Shown: positions 42,877 through 53,683, counted from the stretch's first letter. The stretch is 64,000 bases of DNA from Kazachstania africana CBS 2517 (GCF_000304475.1 NC_018951.1:124001-188000); one strand, 5' to 3'. Program-made: numbers and translations. Notes: generated from the letters alone by a model not told the origin.

Positions 42877-44187
42877 TCAAAATTTCCACTTGGAAAATAG
42901 TAAAGATGTATTTACACCTCCAAAACCGAAACTATTACATAAAGCAAAATTTAAATTGTCATGTTTTAATGGCTTATCCTTTATTAAATTTATCAGAGGA
43001 TTTTCTACCTTACTTTCATTAGATAGATTCATTGTGTGAGGTAATATACCTTCGTGTAGTGATAAAATTGTGAAGATTGATTCAACGATACCTGCGGCCC
43101 CAAGTAAATGGCCCATTGCACCTTTGTTACTGCTTACATGTAATAACTTCTTTCGATTGGAAGGTTCAGCAAATGTGTTTACAATTGCATTCAATTCAGA
43201 TACATCACCTACAGGAGTGGAAGTAGCGTGTGCGTTGATATAATCTATATCATTGGGGTTGACGCCTTTAAGAGCCATTTGCATTGCCCTCCTTGCGCCA
43301 TCTCCATCGCTTCTTGGAGATGTAACATGGTAGGCGTCACTTGATAACCCTACATTTCTCAATTCGGCATATATCGTAGCATTTCTCTTCATTGCATGAC
43401 TTAGCTCTTCCAGAATTAGGATACCAGTGCCTTCACTTATGACAAATCCATCACGTTCCACATCGAATGGCCTTGATATAGAATCACTTGATAGGCTTTT
43501 CATTCGATGAAACCCTGATATCGTCAACGGGTGCAATGAAGATTCTGTAGCACCTACGATTGCCACATCCGAATAATCGTTCTTAATATTGTGGAAGCCA
43601 TCAATGATAGCGTTATTCCCAGATGCACACGCTGTGGATACAGTTTGTGATGGACCCAAGGTTTGAAACTTTATCGAAATAGATCCCGAAATCATATTTG
43701 ATAAAATCTTTGGTATGAAAAATGGAGATGGTCTCTTTTGGGAGTCATGAAACTGTAAAGTTGCATTGTGGATTTCCTCCATCGGAGGTAGCCCTGTACC
43801 AATAATGGTAGATACCCTTTTTCGATCTACAAGTGAGTTGTCTAGTGTGTGTGTATCTTGAATTAGTAAATTTGCTGATTTAAGGGCATTATAAGCAGTC
43901 AAGACACTATTTTTCACAGAATCAGTCATTCTACGTTCATCTTGAGCATTAAGTATTGTTTTGCTTAGTTCCTGAAACTCTTGTGATTTCTCAGTATGAC
44001 ATTTACCAATTTTCAAATTTGATGGAAGACACTTGAAGAATGGTCTGTAGTCCCTTTTATAATTGGATAATGAAGTGATAGGTGTAAAGCATGGCTTTGA
44101 AGAGAGTAAATTAGTCCATGACTCACGGGCTGAAGTTGCTAACGGTGTGATACAGTCTAATCCTGTTATTACTACTCTCCGTGACAT
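42877..44187 (-). CDS. CEM1: Mitochondrial beta-ketoacyl-ACP synthase Cem1
   Basis: The 436-residue product (442 in S. cerevisiae, YER061C) has the full Cys-His-His triad: Cys in TVSTACASGNN, first His in NAHATSTPVGD and second His in SSNKGAMGHLLGAAG. The start MSRRVVITGLDCITPL equals that of S. cerevisiae Cem1, also without a long presequence. It condenses acyl-ACP with malonyl-ACP in mitochondrial type II fatty acid synthesis, which supplies the lipoic acid precursor. It is convergent with the permease, about 108 bases apart. Confidence 0.95.
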   Translation of the reverse strand: MSRRVVITGLDCITPLATSARESWTNLLSSKPCFTPITSLSNYKRDYRPFFKCLPSNLKIGKCHTEKSQEFQELSKTILNAQDERRMTDSVKNSVLTAYNALKSANLLIQDTHTLDNSLVDRKRVSTIIGTGLPPMEEIHNATLQFHDSQKRPSPFFIPKILSNMISGSISIKFQTLGPSQTVSTACASGNNAIIDGFHNIKNDYSDVAIVGATESSLHPLTISGFHRMKSLSSDSISRPFDVERDGFVISEGTGILILEELSHAMKRNATIYAELRNVGLSSDAYHVTSPRSDGDGARRAMQMALKGVNPNDIDYINAHATSTPVGDVSELNAIVNTFAEPSNRKKLLHVSSNKGAMGHLLGAAGIVESIFTILSLHEGILPHTMNLSNESKVENPLINLIKDKPLKHDNLNFALCNSFGFGGVNTSLLFSKWKF

Positions 44188-44313
44188 ACATTAACTCGAT
44201 CAGATGACCAATAAGACTTTTCTTGAGTATCTTTCTCTTTTTTTTTTTAAGATGAGCTAGTGGTTTAATGAATTATGATGGATCAAACGACCTACGAGTA
44301 AAAAAATAATGAA

Positions 44314-44329
44314 TATATATATATATATA
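44314..44329. repeat. AT dinucleotide tract
   Basis: Alternating AT over about 16 bases between GPP2 and CEM1, in the 250-base gap downstream of GPP2. Confidence 0.6.
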
Positions 44330-44437
44330 TTTTTGTTAACTTTTTAAATAATTTTTATATTGGTATAATTAGATCTATCAAGTATAGAAAAATGCGTAAA
44401 ACTGTCTCAAACAACTGAGGGAAAGGATAGAAAAAAT

Positions 44438-45193
44438 CTACCAGACCATCAAATCAGGTTTGGCATAGATGTAGTCATTGAATTGTAATTCGACTTCGTC
44501 TTTGATGGGATCGTAACCATTGAGCTTTACTTGAGTGAAATCCTTGATGATCAAATCGCAACCTTTCTCCTTTAGGAAATCCTGATCAAAAGTCGTTGCG
44601 ACACCGATGATTTTGCAACCAGCAGCTTGACCCGATTTGACACCATTAGGAGCATCTTCAAAGACGACTACCTTTGAATGCGATGGTTTCTGTTCATTAA
44701 CTGGATACCCAAGACCAATTCTCCCTTTCAAGTATGGTTCTGGATGAGGTTTACCATTTTTCACATCGTTAGCAGTAATGAAGTATGTAGGTCTCTTAAT
44801 TCCCAATATATCGAACCATTTATGAGCCATTTCAAAAGTACCAGAAGTGGCGACCGCCCATTTTTCCTTGGGCAATTTATTGAACTCGTTACAAAGTTTT
44901 GTAGCACCTGGGACTTCGTATGAATGATCACCGAATTTATCAGGAATTTTATCTTCCAGCTGTCTAACGAATTTTTCATTAGCAAAATCAGGAGCATATT
45001 TAGCAATCATATCATAAGTTCTAGCACCATGTGAGATTTTAATCACAAATTCTGAATCGAAATATGGTTTGTCTTTACCGAAATCTCTCCACATTTCAGC
45101 AATAGCAGGTTGTGAAATGATTATAGTACCGTCGACATCGAATAGAGCTGCGTTAACTTTTAAAATAATTGGAGTTTTTGTTGAAGCTGTCAT
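44438..45193 (-). CDS. GPP2: Glycerol-3-phosphate phosphatase Gpp2/Gpp1
   Basis: The 251-residue product (250 in S. cerevisiae, YER062C) is a HAD-family phosphatase. Motif I is ALFDVDGTII (nucleophile Asp), motif II is AVATSGTFEMA, the Lys region GKPHPEPYLKGR and motif III VVFEDAPNGVKSG. It converts glycerol 3-phosphate to glycerol for osmotic and redox balance in the cytosol. An AGGGG element 244 bases upstream fits stress control. It is an ohnolog pair member; synteny favours GPP2. Confidence 0.94.
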   Translation of the reverse strand: MTASTKTPIILKVNAALFDVDGTIIISQPAIAEMWRDFGKDKPYFDSEFVIKISHGARTYDMIAKYAPDFANEKFVRQLEDKIPDKFGDHSYEVPGATKLCNEFNKLPKEKWAVATSGTFEMAHKWFDILGIKRPTYFITANDVKNGKPHPEPYLKGRIGLGYPVNEQKPSHSKVVVFEDAPNGVKSGQAAGCKIIGVATTFDQDFLKEKGCDLIIKDFTQVKLNGYDPIKDEVELQFNDYIYAKPDLMVW

Positions 45194-45975
45194 TATTGAA
45201 TGTGTATATCTTTGTTACTGTACTGATGAATCAGAAAGGTAAGAGATTGAATATATAGGGAGCGTCAGGTCCCCATCGTTTATATATTACAAGAACTGAG
45301 TTATTTTGATCACAGACGAGATGAGGGTATTAACTGATGAATAATGGTAAAACGTACTTTCCTTTTCTATTGCGTTCGATGAGAGAATTAATCAATTAGT
45401 TGATGCAATCGTTGATTACAAGAAGCCCATCGAAAGAGGGGGGGTCACCACCATCCTTGACCCTCGAAAACAAGGGTTGATTGATATTTGAAGTTCTGTA
45501 ATCATTCAATACCATCATTCATTCATTCATTGCTCCTGGAGAGGGAGGTTCAGTTGTCAGTCAGAGTCTTACTGGACGAGTCATTCAGATGCAGCCACTA
45601 CGAGGGCTTTGGGTTCGATGAGGCGTTTCTTTGGGAATCCCGTGAAAATAGTGATCACGGAGTTTAGGTTTCTTTTTTTCTGTTTATTTCCGTGCCGCAA
45701 TCCCGCGGGACGGAATATTCTGTATGTGGCAACTGTTACCTGGAATGGATATTGGTCAGATTGATACCGTATGCGGTAAAACGTTATCATACTACTGTAA
45801 TGGGAAACTACACGTGTATCGTGATGGTTGGATCACTTTTATATCATTTTTAACGATTAATGGATTTTCTTTCCCACCGAGTTTTGTCAATATTGAAGGT
45901 ATAATTGTTATTATTACGTGGAAGAAACACGTTGATATTCACGGTTATTAACCAGTAGTAGTAATAGTAAGCGAC
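45194..45975. other. Divergent promoter GPP2/THO1
   Basis: This 782-base gap contains a stress element (AGGGG at 45437-45441 in a G-run), an ATTC repeat at 45515-45532 and a CACGTG E-box near 45812. A 75-codon forward frame at 45724-45951 has no recognisable product. Confidence 0.5.
45437..45441. promoter_or_regulatory. STRE-like element upstream of GPP2
   Basis: AGGGG, the Msn2/Msn4 stress element, 244 bases upstream of the GPP2 ATG. GPP2 is osmostress-induced in S. cerevisiae. Confidence 0.4.
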
Positions 45976-46623
45976 ATGACTGAGTATTCTAAGTTCACTG
46001 TGGCTCAATTGAAAGAGATCTTGACTCAGAGAAGTCTACCATTGGATGGTTTGAAAAATGATTTGGTTCAAAGGCTACTTAAAAACGATGAAGAAACGAC
46101 TATTAAAAAAGAGGAAGAATTAACAAAGGACGAGCAGCCAATTGTGGAAGAAAAGAAGGAGGAAGAAGAGCAAAAGGAAAACGATACAGAAACAACAACA
46201 GGATCGGCCACTGTTGAGCCTACTGCTAGTGAAAATACAAAACAAGAGAAAACATCAAATCCAGAACCAAAGAAACAATTGACTGCAGAAGAGATTACGA
46301 AGATGGCATTGGAGTTATTAACTACAAAGTTACATCGTGCCACTAAATTCGGTGGAAATGAAGATGAGCTTGACTCAATCAAAAGATTAATGAATCGTGT
46401 CGAGAAATTTGGTTTGGATTTACAAAATCCCCTAGCAGTTGAATTAGGTCTCGTAAAACCCGTCGAAAAGAAGAAAGCAGTCGAATCTAATAAGAAGATA
46501 GGCAAAAAAACTGCAGGTAATAATAATAAATTCCGCCAAAATAATGCTCACAGATTTAGAGGTAATGACAGAAGAGGATCAAATAGTAGCAGGAATAATA
46601 GATTTAATCGTAGAAACTGGTAA
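45976..46623 (+). CDS. THO1: SAP-domain RNA/DNA-binding protein Tho1
   Basis: The 215-residue product (218 in S. cerevisiae, YER063W) has an N-terminal SAP domain at about 5-40 (FTVAQLKEILTQRSLPLDGL) for nucleic-acid binding. A Glu/Lys-rich acidic linker follows, then the conserved Tho1 region (ITKMALELLTTKLHRATKFG) at about 105-165, and an Arg/Asn-rich tail with FRGNDRRGSN. It acts in mRNP formation and export and is the yeast counterpart of human SARNP/CIP29. Nuclear. Confidence 0.94.
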   Translation: MTEYSKFTVAQLKEILTQRSLPLDGLKNDLVQRLLKNDEETTIKKEEELTKDEQPIVEEKKEEEEQKENDTETTTGSATVEPTASENTKQEKTSNPEPKKQLTAEEITKMALELLTTKLHRATKFGGNEDELDSIKRLMNRVEKFGLDLQNPLAVELGLVKPVEKKKAVESNKKIGKKTAGNNNKFRQNNAHRFRGNDRRGSNSSRNNRFNRRNW

Positions 46624-46763
46624 AGGAAAAACACATTTTCTATGACATTTGTAACTTTATGATATTATTATACTTTTCCTACATAAGTTGTTAATGAAAA
46701 AAAATTGTCTCAAGTAAAATATATTTATAAAAGTAAATCTAAAAAAAAATATTAGTATAATTA

Positions 46764-46834
46764 TGAATGAATGAATGAAGTTTGATAATGCATCATGATG
46801 ATGATGATGATGATGATGATGATGTTGATGATGT

Positions 46835-46887
<53 letters not shown>

Positions 46888-46908
46888 TTGATGATGATGA
46901 TGATGATG
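46764..46908. repeat. GAAT and GAT microsatellite between THO1 and VHR2
   Basis: A short GAAT run at 46764-46779 is followed by a long run of GAT/ATG units from about 46795 to 46908 with a few GTT variants. It lies in the shared 3' gap of the convergent THO1 and VHR2 genes, just beyond the VHR2 stop codon. Confidence 0.9.
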
Positions 46909-46928
46909 TCGCTGTTGTTGTTCTCTCC

Positions 46929-48278
46929 TTATAACTGATGAATTGGACGTGGCAAATTACCATCTTCAAAAGACCTTTTGGCCATGAAAGAACTTAAGTT
47001 TGGTTTTTGAATATTATTTGGTTGGATTGGATTTATGACATTTTGTTGTGAATAAGGAGGTATGGTCATGTCATTCATCAGATTGCTGAAGGATTTTAAC
47101 ATGGGTTTGGCTACAGAATTTGTTGATACATTGCTTAATACTTTTAATTTATTTTCAGTTTCACCTCTTGAAATTTCTCTTTCTAAGAGTAATTGTATCG
47201 TTTCATTTAATGGAAGTAAACTTGAATCGAAACCGAAATCCTTAACGATTGAACCAATGGTTAGAAATAGCACTCTTGATACATCTTGATCGCTTAAATA
47301 ATGCAACTTATCGTGCTGGAAAAGATCCTTAAAAAATTTAGAACGACTTTTTTCATTACAAGCCTTTGATCTTAGATCTTCAATCTTAATATCAGATAAA
47401 TGATTGAAATTTCTTTCAATAACAAATGCAAATGAGGATCTTATTGACATTTGTCCCAAAGCTTCCAAATTTTTGAATTTATTGAGAATATCATCATCCT
47501 TTGATGTGTTTATCATTGAATTATAAGTAGTTGACCTTTTGATATTGAACAGCAAATTTTCTCTTAGTTTGATTGGAATATGATTAGCATCTTCAATGTT
47601 TGGATTGAAAAGATTAACGTTATCACTTATCGTGGAACTTGTTTGAGATAATGGTAATTGAGTTTCCGAGATATCCTTGAGAATAACTCTAATAAGTTCG
47701 TTAGCATCAAAACTTGATTCTCTCTTGAACGTATCAGTTTCGATCATTGCTATGCAACTTTTAACTGGAGGTAATGAATAGGCATTTGAAATATTTTGAT
47801 TATGACCGTTGACACCACCCAATAAGACAGGTTGTAGATTACCTTGTGAAAGATTATTTTCTGACATTAACGACGCAGTGGATAAGACTGTGTTTTGTAA
47901 ATTTGAAGAAGATGTATGAGAAGCCGTTGGTGAAGATACATTTGAAGAGTAAGGAGAGTTTACTCTTTTGATAATTTTCTTCGACCGTTTCCTATTCCGC
48001 CTCACGGATTGAACAGCAGCCGTTACCAATCTTTCAAATTCTAAAGATGCAGAGGAAGGGTATTGAAATTCGCTTCTTAAGATAGAAGCAATTTGTTTGA
48101 TATTATCATCCTGTTCGCTTGCTTTCTTCTCACTGAGACCGAATTTATCAATTAATTCGAGTCTTCTACTTGAAAATTTCTTCCATTTCTTATCGTCTGT
48201 GAAATTCAAGTGTTCTCTAATCTTGTGAGTGGTACCCTTACCACCTGTACCGTTTCTGTGAAGTCTTTCAGAAACCAT
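46929..48278 (-). CDS. VHR2: Vhr1/Vhr2-type transcription regulator
   Basis: The 449-residue product (505 in S. cerevisiae Vhr2, YER064C) starts with a conserved block GGKGTTHKIREHLNFTDDKKWKKFSSRRLELIDKF, quoted here only in part below 20 residues as HKIREHLNFTDDKKWKKFSS, and a basic segment RRNRKRSKKIIKR, the likely DNA-binding domain (about 1-105). The rest is poorly conserved with Asn/Ser-rich parts. Vhr1 activates VHT1 and BIO5 on biotin limitation; Vhr2 is its ohnolog of less clear role. Synteny with THO1 and ICL1 favours VHR2. Confidence 0.9.
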   Translation of the reverse strand: MVSERLHRNGTGGKGTTHKIREHLNFTDDKKWKKFSSRRLELIDKFGLSEKKASEQDDNIKQIASILRSEFQYPSSASLEFERLVTAAVQSVRRNRKRSKKIIKRVNSPYSSNVSSPTASHTSSSNLQNTVLSTASLMSENNLSQGNLQPVLLGGVNGHNQNISNAYSLPPVKSCIAMIETDTFKRESSFDANELIRVILKDISETQLPLSQTSSTISDNVNLFNPNIEDANHIPIKLRENLLFNIKRSTTYNSMINTSKDDDILNKFKNLEALGQMSIRSSFAFVIERNFNHLSDIKIEDLRSKACNEKSRSKFFKDLFQHDKLHYLSDQDVSRVLFLTIGSIVKDFGFDSSLLPLNETIQLLLEREISRGETENKLKVLSNVSTNSVAKPMLKSFSNLMNDMTIPPYSQQNVINPIQPNNIQKPNLSSFMAKRSFEDGNLPRPIHQL

Positions 48279-49575
48279 TTTTTTGCTCTTTTTATATTTG
48301 TAAATCTTGTAATGAAGGAGGGATCAATCGTTAGAACAATAGATAAAAGCCTGTTCTAATTTTTGAATCAATCATCCAAAGGTGCGGTTTATATATATAT
48401 ATATATATATAGTTCAAACGATAGTAATCAAGTGTGGTTAAGAAAAGCCAAGCCAAAGAAAAACAAAAAAAAGAAAGAAAAAAGAAACGACTACATGTTA
48501 CTGGAGATTTGCTTCATAATCATTTTAATGACTGAGTAATCCGCTTCTTAGTGCTCGACGGAGAAAAGAAGACAGGAAAAAGTAATGAGTCCTACGTCAC
48601 AGCGGTTTTGTCATTGTCCTTTGGGACTTAAAATTTTCCTTCAACTGCCGCTCGTACGTCAAGGTCTGAGCGACACGGGTGGTCACCCTGTACTTTTCTC
48701 TTCCTCCGTGGTTTTTTTTCCTCTGTTTTCTCGAGATGACTTTTCGGAAACCGCTGCTGTCAAAAACCGGGTTTTTCACAGACAATAAACCCCGAAGAAA
48801 GCAGCGTAGAACATAAAGAGGAATGAGACTCTCTGAGCCTTTTCGAAAGAGAAAAAGATGGTGTTGTCTTCCACTGTACGATATTTTTTTAGTCAGAAGA
48901 TGCAAAGAAAAGCCAAGGTTCTTTTCGGCCGACGGAATACACGGAACGGAATAAGTTCCGTTTAGTTTTATGTTTGTTTTTTTTCTCGAATGATCTTCCC
49001 ATGGAACGGTGATATGACAAGGTCATTGGAACAGCTTTTATTGAGTGTAGTTTGTGTCAGTTAGTGTTGTTCTTAACTGAGCAGGTTGTTGGTCTTTCAG
49101 ATTTGCATTCTTAGCGCCGGTAGAAAGAGTCTTGTGTATGCGCACTGATGGTGGCTGAGGCCATTACCTAATAGGGACTTTGCCGTCATTGTACTCACCC
49201 TAGTTGAGTGATTCATGGTGTAAAAAGTGGATTTTGCATGCGGCAGATGTGCAATTACTGCTTTTCATGATGTACACACAAGAGGAATCGATTGTTTGGA
49301 CCCAAAACAGGCGCTAAGAAAAAGAAAAGAGAAGAAGGGACGGCGATTTTGAACGGTCTTCTGATGAGTCGGTCCGTAAAGAAAAATAAGAGTCCTCCTA
49401 TACGTAAAAATATATGCGGGAAACGGTGTGTAATAGACAACTTCTCTCGGTTGCTGTGCAACTGCTGACTCTTCTCTTTAATTCCGTTTAATTTGTTGCT
49501 GTTTTTTAAATTTATCCCATGTATTCACAGTTATATAGAAGAAAATATAGTTTTAGTAGTAGAAGTAGTACGTAA
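48279..49575. other. VHR2 upstream and ICL1 downstream region
   Basis: This 1.3-kb stretch has no recognised gene. It holds an AT run at 48392-48411, a CGGAA cluster with inverted repeat at 48931-48962 and several GC-rich patches. Short overlapping frames on both strands have no recognisable product. Confidence 0.5.
48945..48962. repeat. CGGAA cluster with short inverted repeat
   Basis: Arms AACGGAA and TTCCGTT are separated by TAAG; two further CGGAA units precede at 48932 and 48942. Direct and inverted CGG triplets suggest a zinc-cluster protein site, about 670 bases upstream of VHR2. Confidence 0.6.
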
Positions 49576-51252
49576 TTATAGTTTACTCTTGAATTGATCC
49601 TCGGTGACGCCTTCACCCATTGCTGCTGTGGCACTTATACCACCTTGTGCTAATTTCAATAAACCATCAATATACTCTGCACCAGACCATTTTTGATGTT
49701 TTAGTACATCGACATTCTCGTCCATTTCCTTTTGTTGAATTTTTTGTGCATACGCTTTCATACCATCATGTGCAAAATCATGAGCAAAATTGTTGATCGC
49801 TAATGCCGTGGTATGTAATCCTGCCAACGTAATAAATTGCCAGATATATCCCAATTTGCCTAGTCTGTCAATAAAGGTTGCTTGTTCATTGATGGACATG
49901 GCTGTTTGCCAATTGAACGATGGTGAGAGGTTATATGCTAACCATTGATGTGGATAAACTGCCTTGACCCCCTTAGCAAATTCTACAGCCTGTTCATAAT
50001 CAGGGTAGTTTGATTCCATCCAAACTAAATCGGAGTATGGTGCAAATTCTCTTGCTCTCATAATAGCACATTGTGTACCTCCTTTGTAACGATATAAGCC
50101 TTCTCTTGCACGTGGAGAATCCCAGTCAAAATAAAGTTCGTAGCCTATTAATTCCTTAACTAATTTTTGTGCCAATCTAAGTGATGTTCCTGTGTATGGA
50201 CCAACTTTCGAGTTAAATGTTTTAATTATATCTCTCTTATTTTTGATATCTGGATTACAATTAACTTCATCTTCAAATGCTTCATGGAATAGTTTCAAAT
50301 TTGCCTTTTCACACCATTTCTTTTCAATTTCTTCCACCTGTTTACCCTTCATCCCTGATAAAATTGCATGATGTAATGTTTCTACAAGAGTAGGTTTATT
50401 TTTCATTTCAGGGTTTGTTGCACCAATTATAAAATAATGATCTCTAACATCCACTGTAGAGCTTATTAAAGTGGCCGCTTCTGAATCTGTCCTAGCAACA
50501 ATGATTAATTCAGAATTCATTACGTCAGCACACATTCTAATTGTTATCAGTCTATTAATATGTTCTTGTACCGGGATGACACATCTACCAGCCATATGAC
50601 CACATTTCTTATTAGTGGACGTTTGATCTTCCATATGAATTCCTGCGGCGCCTCTTTCAATAAATAATTTTGTCAATTTATACACAGCGGTTAAACCACC
50701 ATGACCCGCATCTGCATCTGCAATAATAGGAGTTAAATAATCAATGGGACCATTAAGTTGAGCCAAATCTTTTGGTGTTTTAACTTGTGATCTCTCTTCA
50801 TATTGTTTTCTATCATGAAACAATTGTGCTTTGAATAAATGGTCAACTTTATTTGGTACAGTATCCATTGGATAGTCAGCCAAATCTGGACCTGGCTCAT
50901 TTGATGTAGATGCAGTAGATGAACATTGCCATCCGGAGACATAAATTGTGTCAAGATATTTACTCATTTGAGTGATTTGAATTGGATCTAAAGCTCCGAA
51001 AGTTCTAGATACAGTAGCATTCTTATGATGATTGGCCAGGATACCATACAGCTTTTTCGACATTTCAGAAGATTGATAATTTGTCAATGGAAATGTACCA
51101 CGTCTAACTGCAATATCCTTAGCTGAATAAGTTCTCTTCGTATTTGCCCAACGTGATTGGGACCACCATTCTTCAATTTGTCTTGTATCATTTTCCAATT
51201 TTGATTGAATTTCTTTAAACTCTAAGTTTCCTTGAGAAGTAACTGATGACAT
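49576..51252 (-). CDS. ICL1: Isocitrate lyase Icl1
   Basis: The 558-residue product (557 in S. cerevisiae, YER065C) has the signature [16 protein letters not shown] with the catalytic Cys around residue 217. [12 protein letters not shown] and the substrate-region YNLSPSFNW are also present. It cleaves isocitrate to glyoxylate and succinate in the glyoxylate cycle, needed for growth on ethanol and acetate; cytosolic in yeast. A CSRE-like site lies 361 bases upstream, fitting Cat8/Sip4 control. Confidence 0.97.
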   Translation of the reverse strand: MSSVTSQGNLEFKEIQSKLENDTRQIEEWWSQSRWANTKRTYSAKDIAVRRGTFPLTNYQSSEMSKKLYGILANHHKNATVSRTFGALDPIQITQMSKYLDTIYVSGWQCSSTASTSNEPGPDLADYPMDTVPNKVDHLFKAQLFHDRKQYEERSQVKTPKDLAQLNGPIDYLTPIIADADAGHGGLTAVYKLTKLFIERGAAGIHMEDQTSTNKKCGHMAGRCVIPVQEHINRLITIRMCADVMNSELIIVARTDSEAATLISSTVDVRDHYFIIGATNPEMKNKPTLVETLHHAILSGMKGKQVEEIEKKWCEKANLKLFHEAFEDEVNCNPDIKNKRDIIKTFNSKVGPYTGTSLRLAQKLVKELIGYELYFDWDSPRAREGLYRYKGGTQCAIMRAREFAPYSDLVWMESNYPDYEQAVEFAKGVKAVYPHQWLAYNLSPSFNWQTAMSINEQATFIDRLGKLGYIWQFITLAGLHTTALAINNFAHDFAHDGMKAYAQKIQQKEMDENVDVLKHQKWSGAEYIDGLLKLAQGGISATAAMGEGVTEDQFKSKL

Positions 51253-51612
51253 TGTTTTACCTTTTTATTTGAAATCTTTTAAGACCACTAGTAATAATTA
51301 GAGAATTTATTAGATGGTAAAAGCCCTACGGAGTGAATAAGAATTTACTACTTATATATAAATTGTTTTTTCTGTTATTCAATTACAAGATCGCATCAAT
51401 GGGCTTTTGAAAGAGGCGTGTCGTATTTAAGTCAATCCTATAACCGTTTCCATTAGACACTATAAACACCCAATTTTAAATACTTATCACACTATGTGAG
51501 TCTCTCATTTAACACTTTGTTGGTGAGCGTCACACTGGTAGTTAAATGGAGGGCGACTCATATTATTTTGCATACAAGGAAGTAAAAAGTTCGGCCAAAC
51601 GCAACTTTACCG

Positions 51613-51623
51613 CCATTTGACCG
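51613..51623 (+). promoter_or_regulatory. CSRE-like element upstream of ICL1
   Basis: CCATTTGACCG fits the carbon source-responsive core CCRTYNRNCCG bound by Cat8 and Sip4. Only the flanking bases of the full consensus differ. ICL1 is a main target of these activators in S. cerevisiae. Confidence 0.55.
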
Positions 51624-51660
51624 AAAGGGAGCGGAGAGCCTAATGAAGAACGGTTTGACA

Positions 51661-51681
51661 AAAAAAAAAAAAAATAAATAA
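51661..51681 (-). terminator. Pol III terminator of tRNA-Ser
   Basis: On the reverse strand the tRNA 3' end is followed after nine bases by a long T-run (forward A-run at about 51661-51674), a Pol III stop. Confidence 0.65.
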
Positions 51682-51763
51682 CGACACCAGCAGGATTTGA
51701 ACCAGCGCGGGCAGAGCCCAACAGATTTCAAGTCTGTCGCCTTAACCACTCGGCCATAGTGCC
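51682..51763 (-). tRNA. tRNA-Ser (anticodon TGA)
   Basis: On the reverse strand the 82-base gene starts GGCACTATGGCCGAGTGG and ends with a T arm containing GGTTCAAATCC and discriminator G. The anticodon stem AGACT/AGTCT-type pairs enclose loop CTTGAAA, giving anticodon TGA (reads UCA). The long variable arm TGGGCTCTGCCCG is typical of serine tRNAs. There is no intron. It is nearly identical to S. cerevisiae tRNA-Ser(UGA). Confidence 0.96.
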
Positions 51764-52662
51764 TACTAAGAGGTTTTTGTAATAAGATCCAACCATACCG
51801 CTGTTTCTATAAGCAAAGGATCCGCACAAAATCTACGCAATAATCTGTTGATCTGCATTTTTTAAACACTAATACATTCACACGTATTATGAACTATTTC
51901 CAAGGCATGGCTGCTTTATCTCTCACATATTTTTCTCCTTTCATTACTTTTTCATTAGCGCGGAGGAACCCCTTGGAATTCGTGTGCAAAAATACAGATC
52001 ATGACACAAATTTCATTCATCTCAAGGTATACTCCCAAATCTTACGACCTGCCTGCCATAGTTTCAGATTTTAGGGCCTAGATGACGGACGATTGGTACG
52101 CTTCAATCAAAGTTCTGTTGCTACACGCCTGCAATATCAATGTCTCATCCAGCCACTCACGGCATTAGTTCCACAGGCAACAAGTTGAACGATAATGGAA
52201 AGTGGGGAAGCATTAAGGACACGTAACTAATATCCTTCACTAATGCAAGTTTTCATTTCAAAGATTGAGACAAATAATGCGAATGGAAAAAAAATCCAGA
52301 GGATAATGAACGGTCGCTGTTAACATTATGACTTGCAAATTACGCTACACGATTATTACATCCCTATTTGGACATTCTCAAGTCGATCCGGAACTTGTTT
52401 TATACGTTCTAAATAAGAAATACGTACTTCCCGGAGTTGCTAAAGTTTCTAAGTGACCCTTCTCCTTTACCAAACACGAAACGACCTTCTCCCGACACTA
52501 ATGTCGTAAACCAAAATTTAGGTAGTCCCCCCGTTATCACACGATTCTTCTTCCGTTTCAATCTCATAATATCTCGCCGTCGTCTTGTTTACCAACATCA
52601 CCATCATCTGCCGCCCCCCGGCGGACAATCCATAAACTGGTCTCCCCACAAATAAAAAAAGA

Positions 52663-52681
52663 CGTTCCACGGCATGGAACG
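52663..52681. repeat. 7-base inverted repeat in RGI1 upstream region
   Basis: Arms CGTTCCA and TGGAACG are separated by CGGCA; the match is perfect. Confidence 0.7.
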
Positions 52682-52816
52682 CTTCGATCCGATGAGGTGG
52701 AAGGATGCGAATGCTTTCTTGATGGCCGATCAGCAACAACTTTTTTCTCTAAACCCCCCGAAGTTCAAAGAAAGAGAAAATGGTGAGACAATTTATTTGA
52801 TACAAGAGTGGAATCC

Positions 52817-52925
52817 CCCCTGGAAGGGTGTACGCCTCTCTGTTTGTTCACTTATTACTTGAAGACAGTTAGGTAAACAACTAGTTAGTTAATCGTGTGA
52901 TTTGTTAAATGAGAAACCTCAGGGG
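52817..52925. promoter_or_regulatory. STRE elements upstream of RGI1
   Basis: CCCCT at 52817-52821 and AGGGG at 52921-52925, 386 and 282 bases upstream of the RGI1 ATG. These match the Msn2/Msn4 stress element. RGI1 is induced in respiratory and stress conditions in S. cerevisiae. Confidence 0.5.
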
Positions 52926-53206
52926 GGGTGACACATGGTACTAATGAAAGCAACGAAAGAAGGAGAAGTGACGGTCGGTTAAATATGACGGATTCGTTTA
53001 CTATATAAGCTGTTAATATTCTTGTTATTTAGCTTAATCATTTCGTACTTTCCTTTTTTTTCTACATTCCTATTATATAATAAATCATTCGACAGGACAG
53101 TCTTTATTGTATATCAATATTTATTGTCAGTTACTTCCCAAAGAGATCAACCACGTCCCTTATATAGCAAACCTATTGTAAAACACTTTCCAATTAATAA
53201 TCGATC

Positions 53207-53683
53207 ATGGCCAAAAAGGATAATAAGCCAAAGTTCTCCACCGTCTTAACTAAATCCGGTGAGTCTTTGAAAGTATTTGAAGATTTAGACACCTTCGAGA
53301 CTTACTTAAAGAATGAAATCGAAGATGATGAATTTGATAACGTTCATATTCAAGTTAATTACTACCCACCTTTCGTCATGCATAAGAATCACGATGATCC
53401 AGAAAAGATTAAAGATACTGAAAATTCTCATTCTAAAAAATTTGTTAGACATTTGCATCAACATGTCGAAAAGCATCTTTTAAAAGATATTAAAAATGCA
53501 TTACATCAACCTGATTTAAAATTCAGAGATAAAAATAAGGACGAATCTTTCGAAAAGATCACTTGGCATTATGGTGATGAAACTGAAGTTAATTCAAGAA
53601 AATTCAAATTAGCTGTCGATGTTACCTGTGTCCATAACGATGCTATGGTCTCAGTTGACTACAAGACAATGCCAGTTGAATAA
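53207..53683 (+). CDS. RGI1: Respiratory growth induced protein Rgi1
   Basis: The 158-residue product (161 in S. cerevisiae, YER067W) matches Rgi1 end to end, with SLKVFEDLDTFETYLKNE, VNYYPPFVMHKNHDDPEKIK and the C-terminal VSVDYKTMPVE. The family is small, found in fungi, and its biochemical role is unknown; the yeast protein supports energy metabolism under respiratory growth. Codon use is strongly biased, pointing to high expression. RGI2 is the ohnolog. Confidence 0.95.
   Translation: MAKKDNKPKFSTVLTKSGESLKVFEDLDTFETYLKNEIEDDEFDNVHIQVNYYPPFVMHKNHDDPEKIKDTENSHSKKFVRHLHQHVEKHLLKDIKNALHQPDLKFRDKNKDESFEKITWHYGDETEVNSRKFKLAVDVTCVHNDAMVSVDYKTMPVE

Larger units (their letters stand above)
51253..51681. 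other. ICL1 promoter
   Basis: This 429-base gap between ICL1 and tRNA-Ser carries the CSRE-like site and GC-rich triplets at 51585-51645. A 63-codon reverse frame overlapping the tRNA is chance. Confidence 0.55.
51764..53206. other. Long RGI1 upstream region
   Basis: This 1.44-kb gap has no recognised gene. It has many C- and G-runs (52526-52531, 52612-52619, 52754-52759, 52815-52820, 52922-52928), including two STRE matches, and a palindrome at 52663-52681. The pattern suits a strongly regulated, glucose- or stress-responsive promoter for RGI1. Confidence 0.55.

Noticed and set aside
46795..46908. CRISPR-like or coding repeat
   Set aside because: It is a simple trinucleotide run without spacers, outside any supported reading frame.
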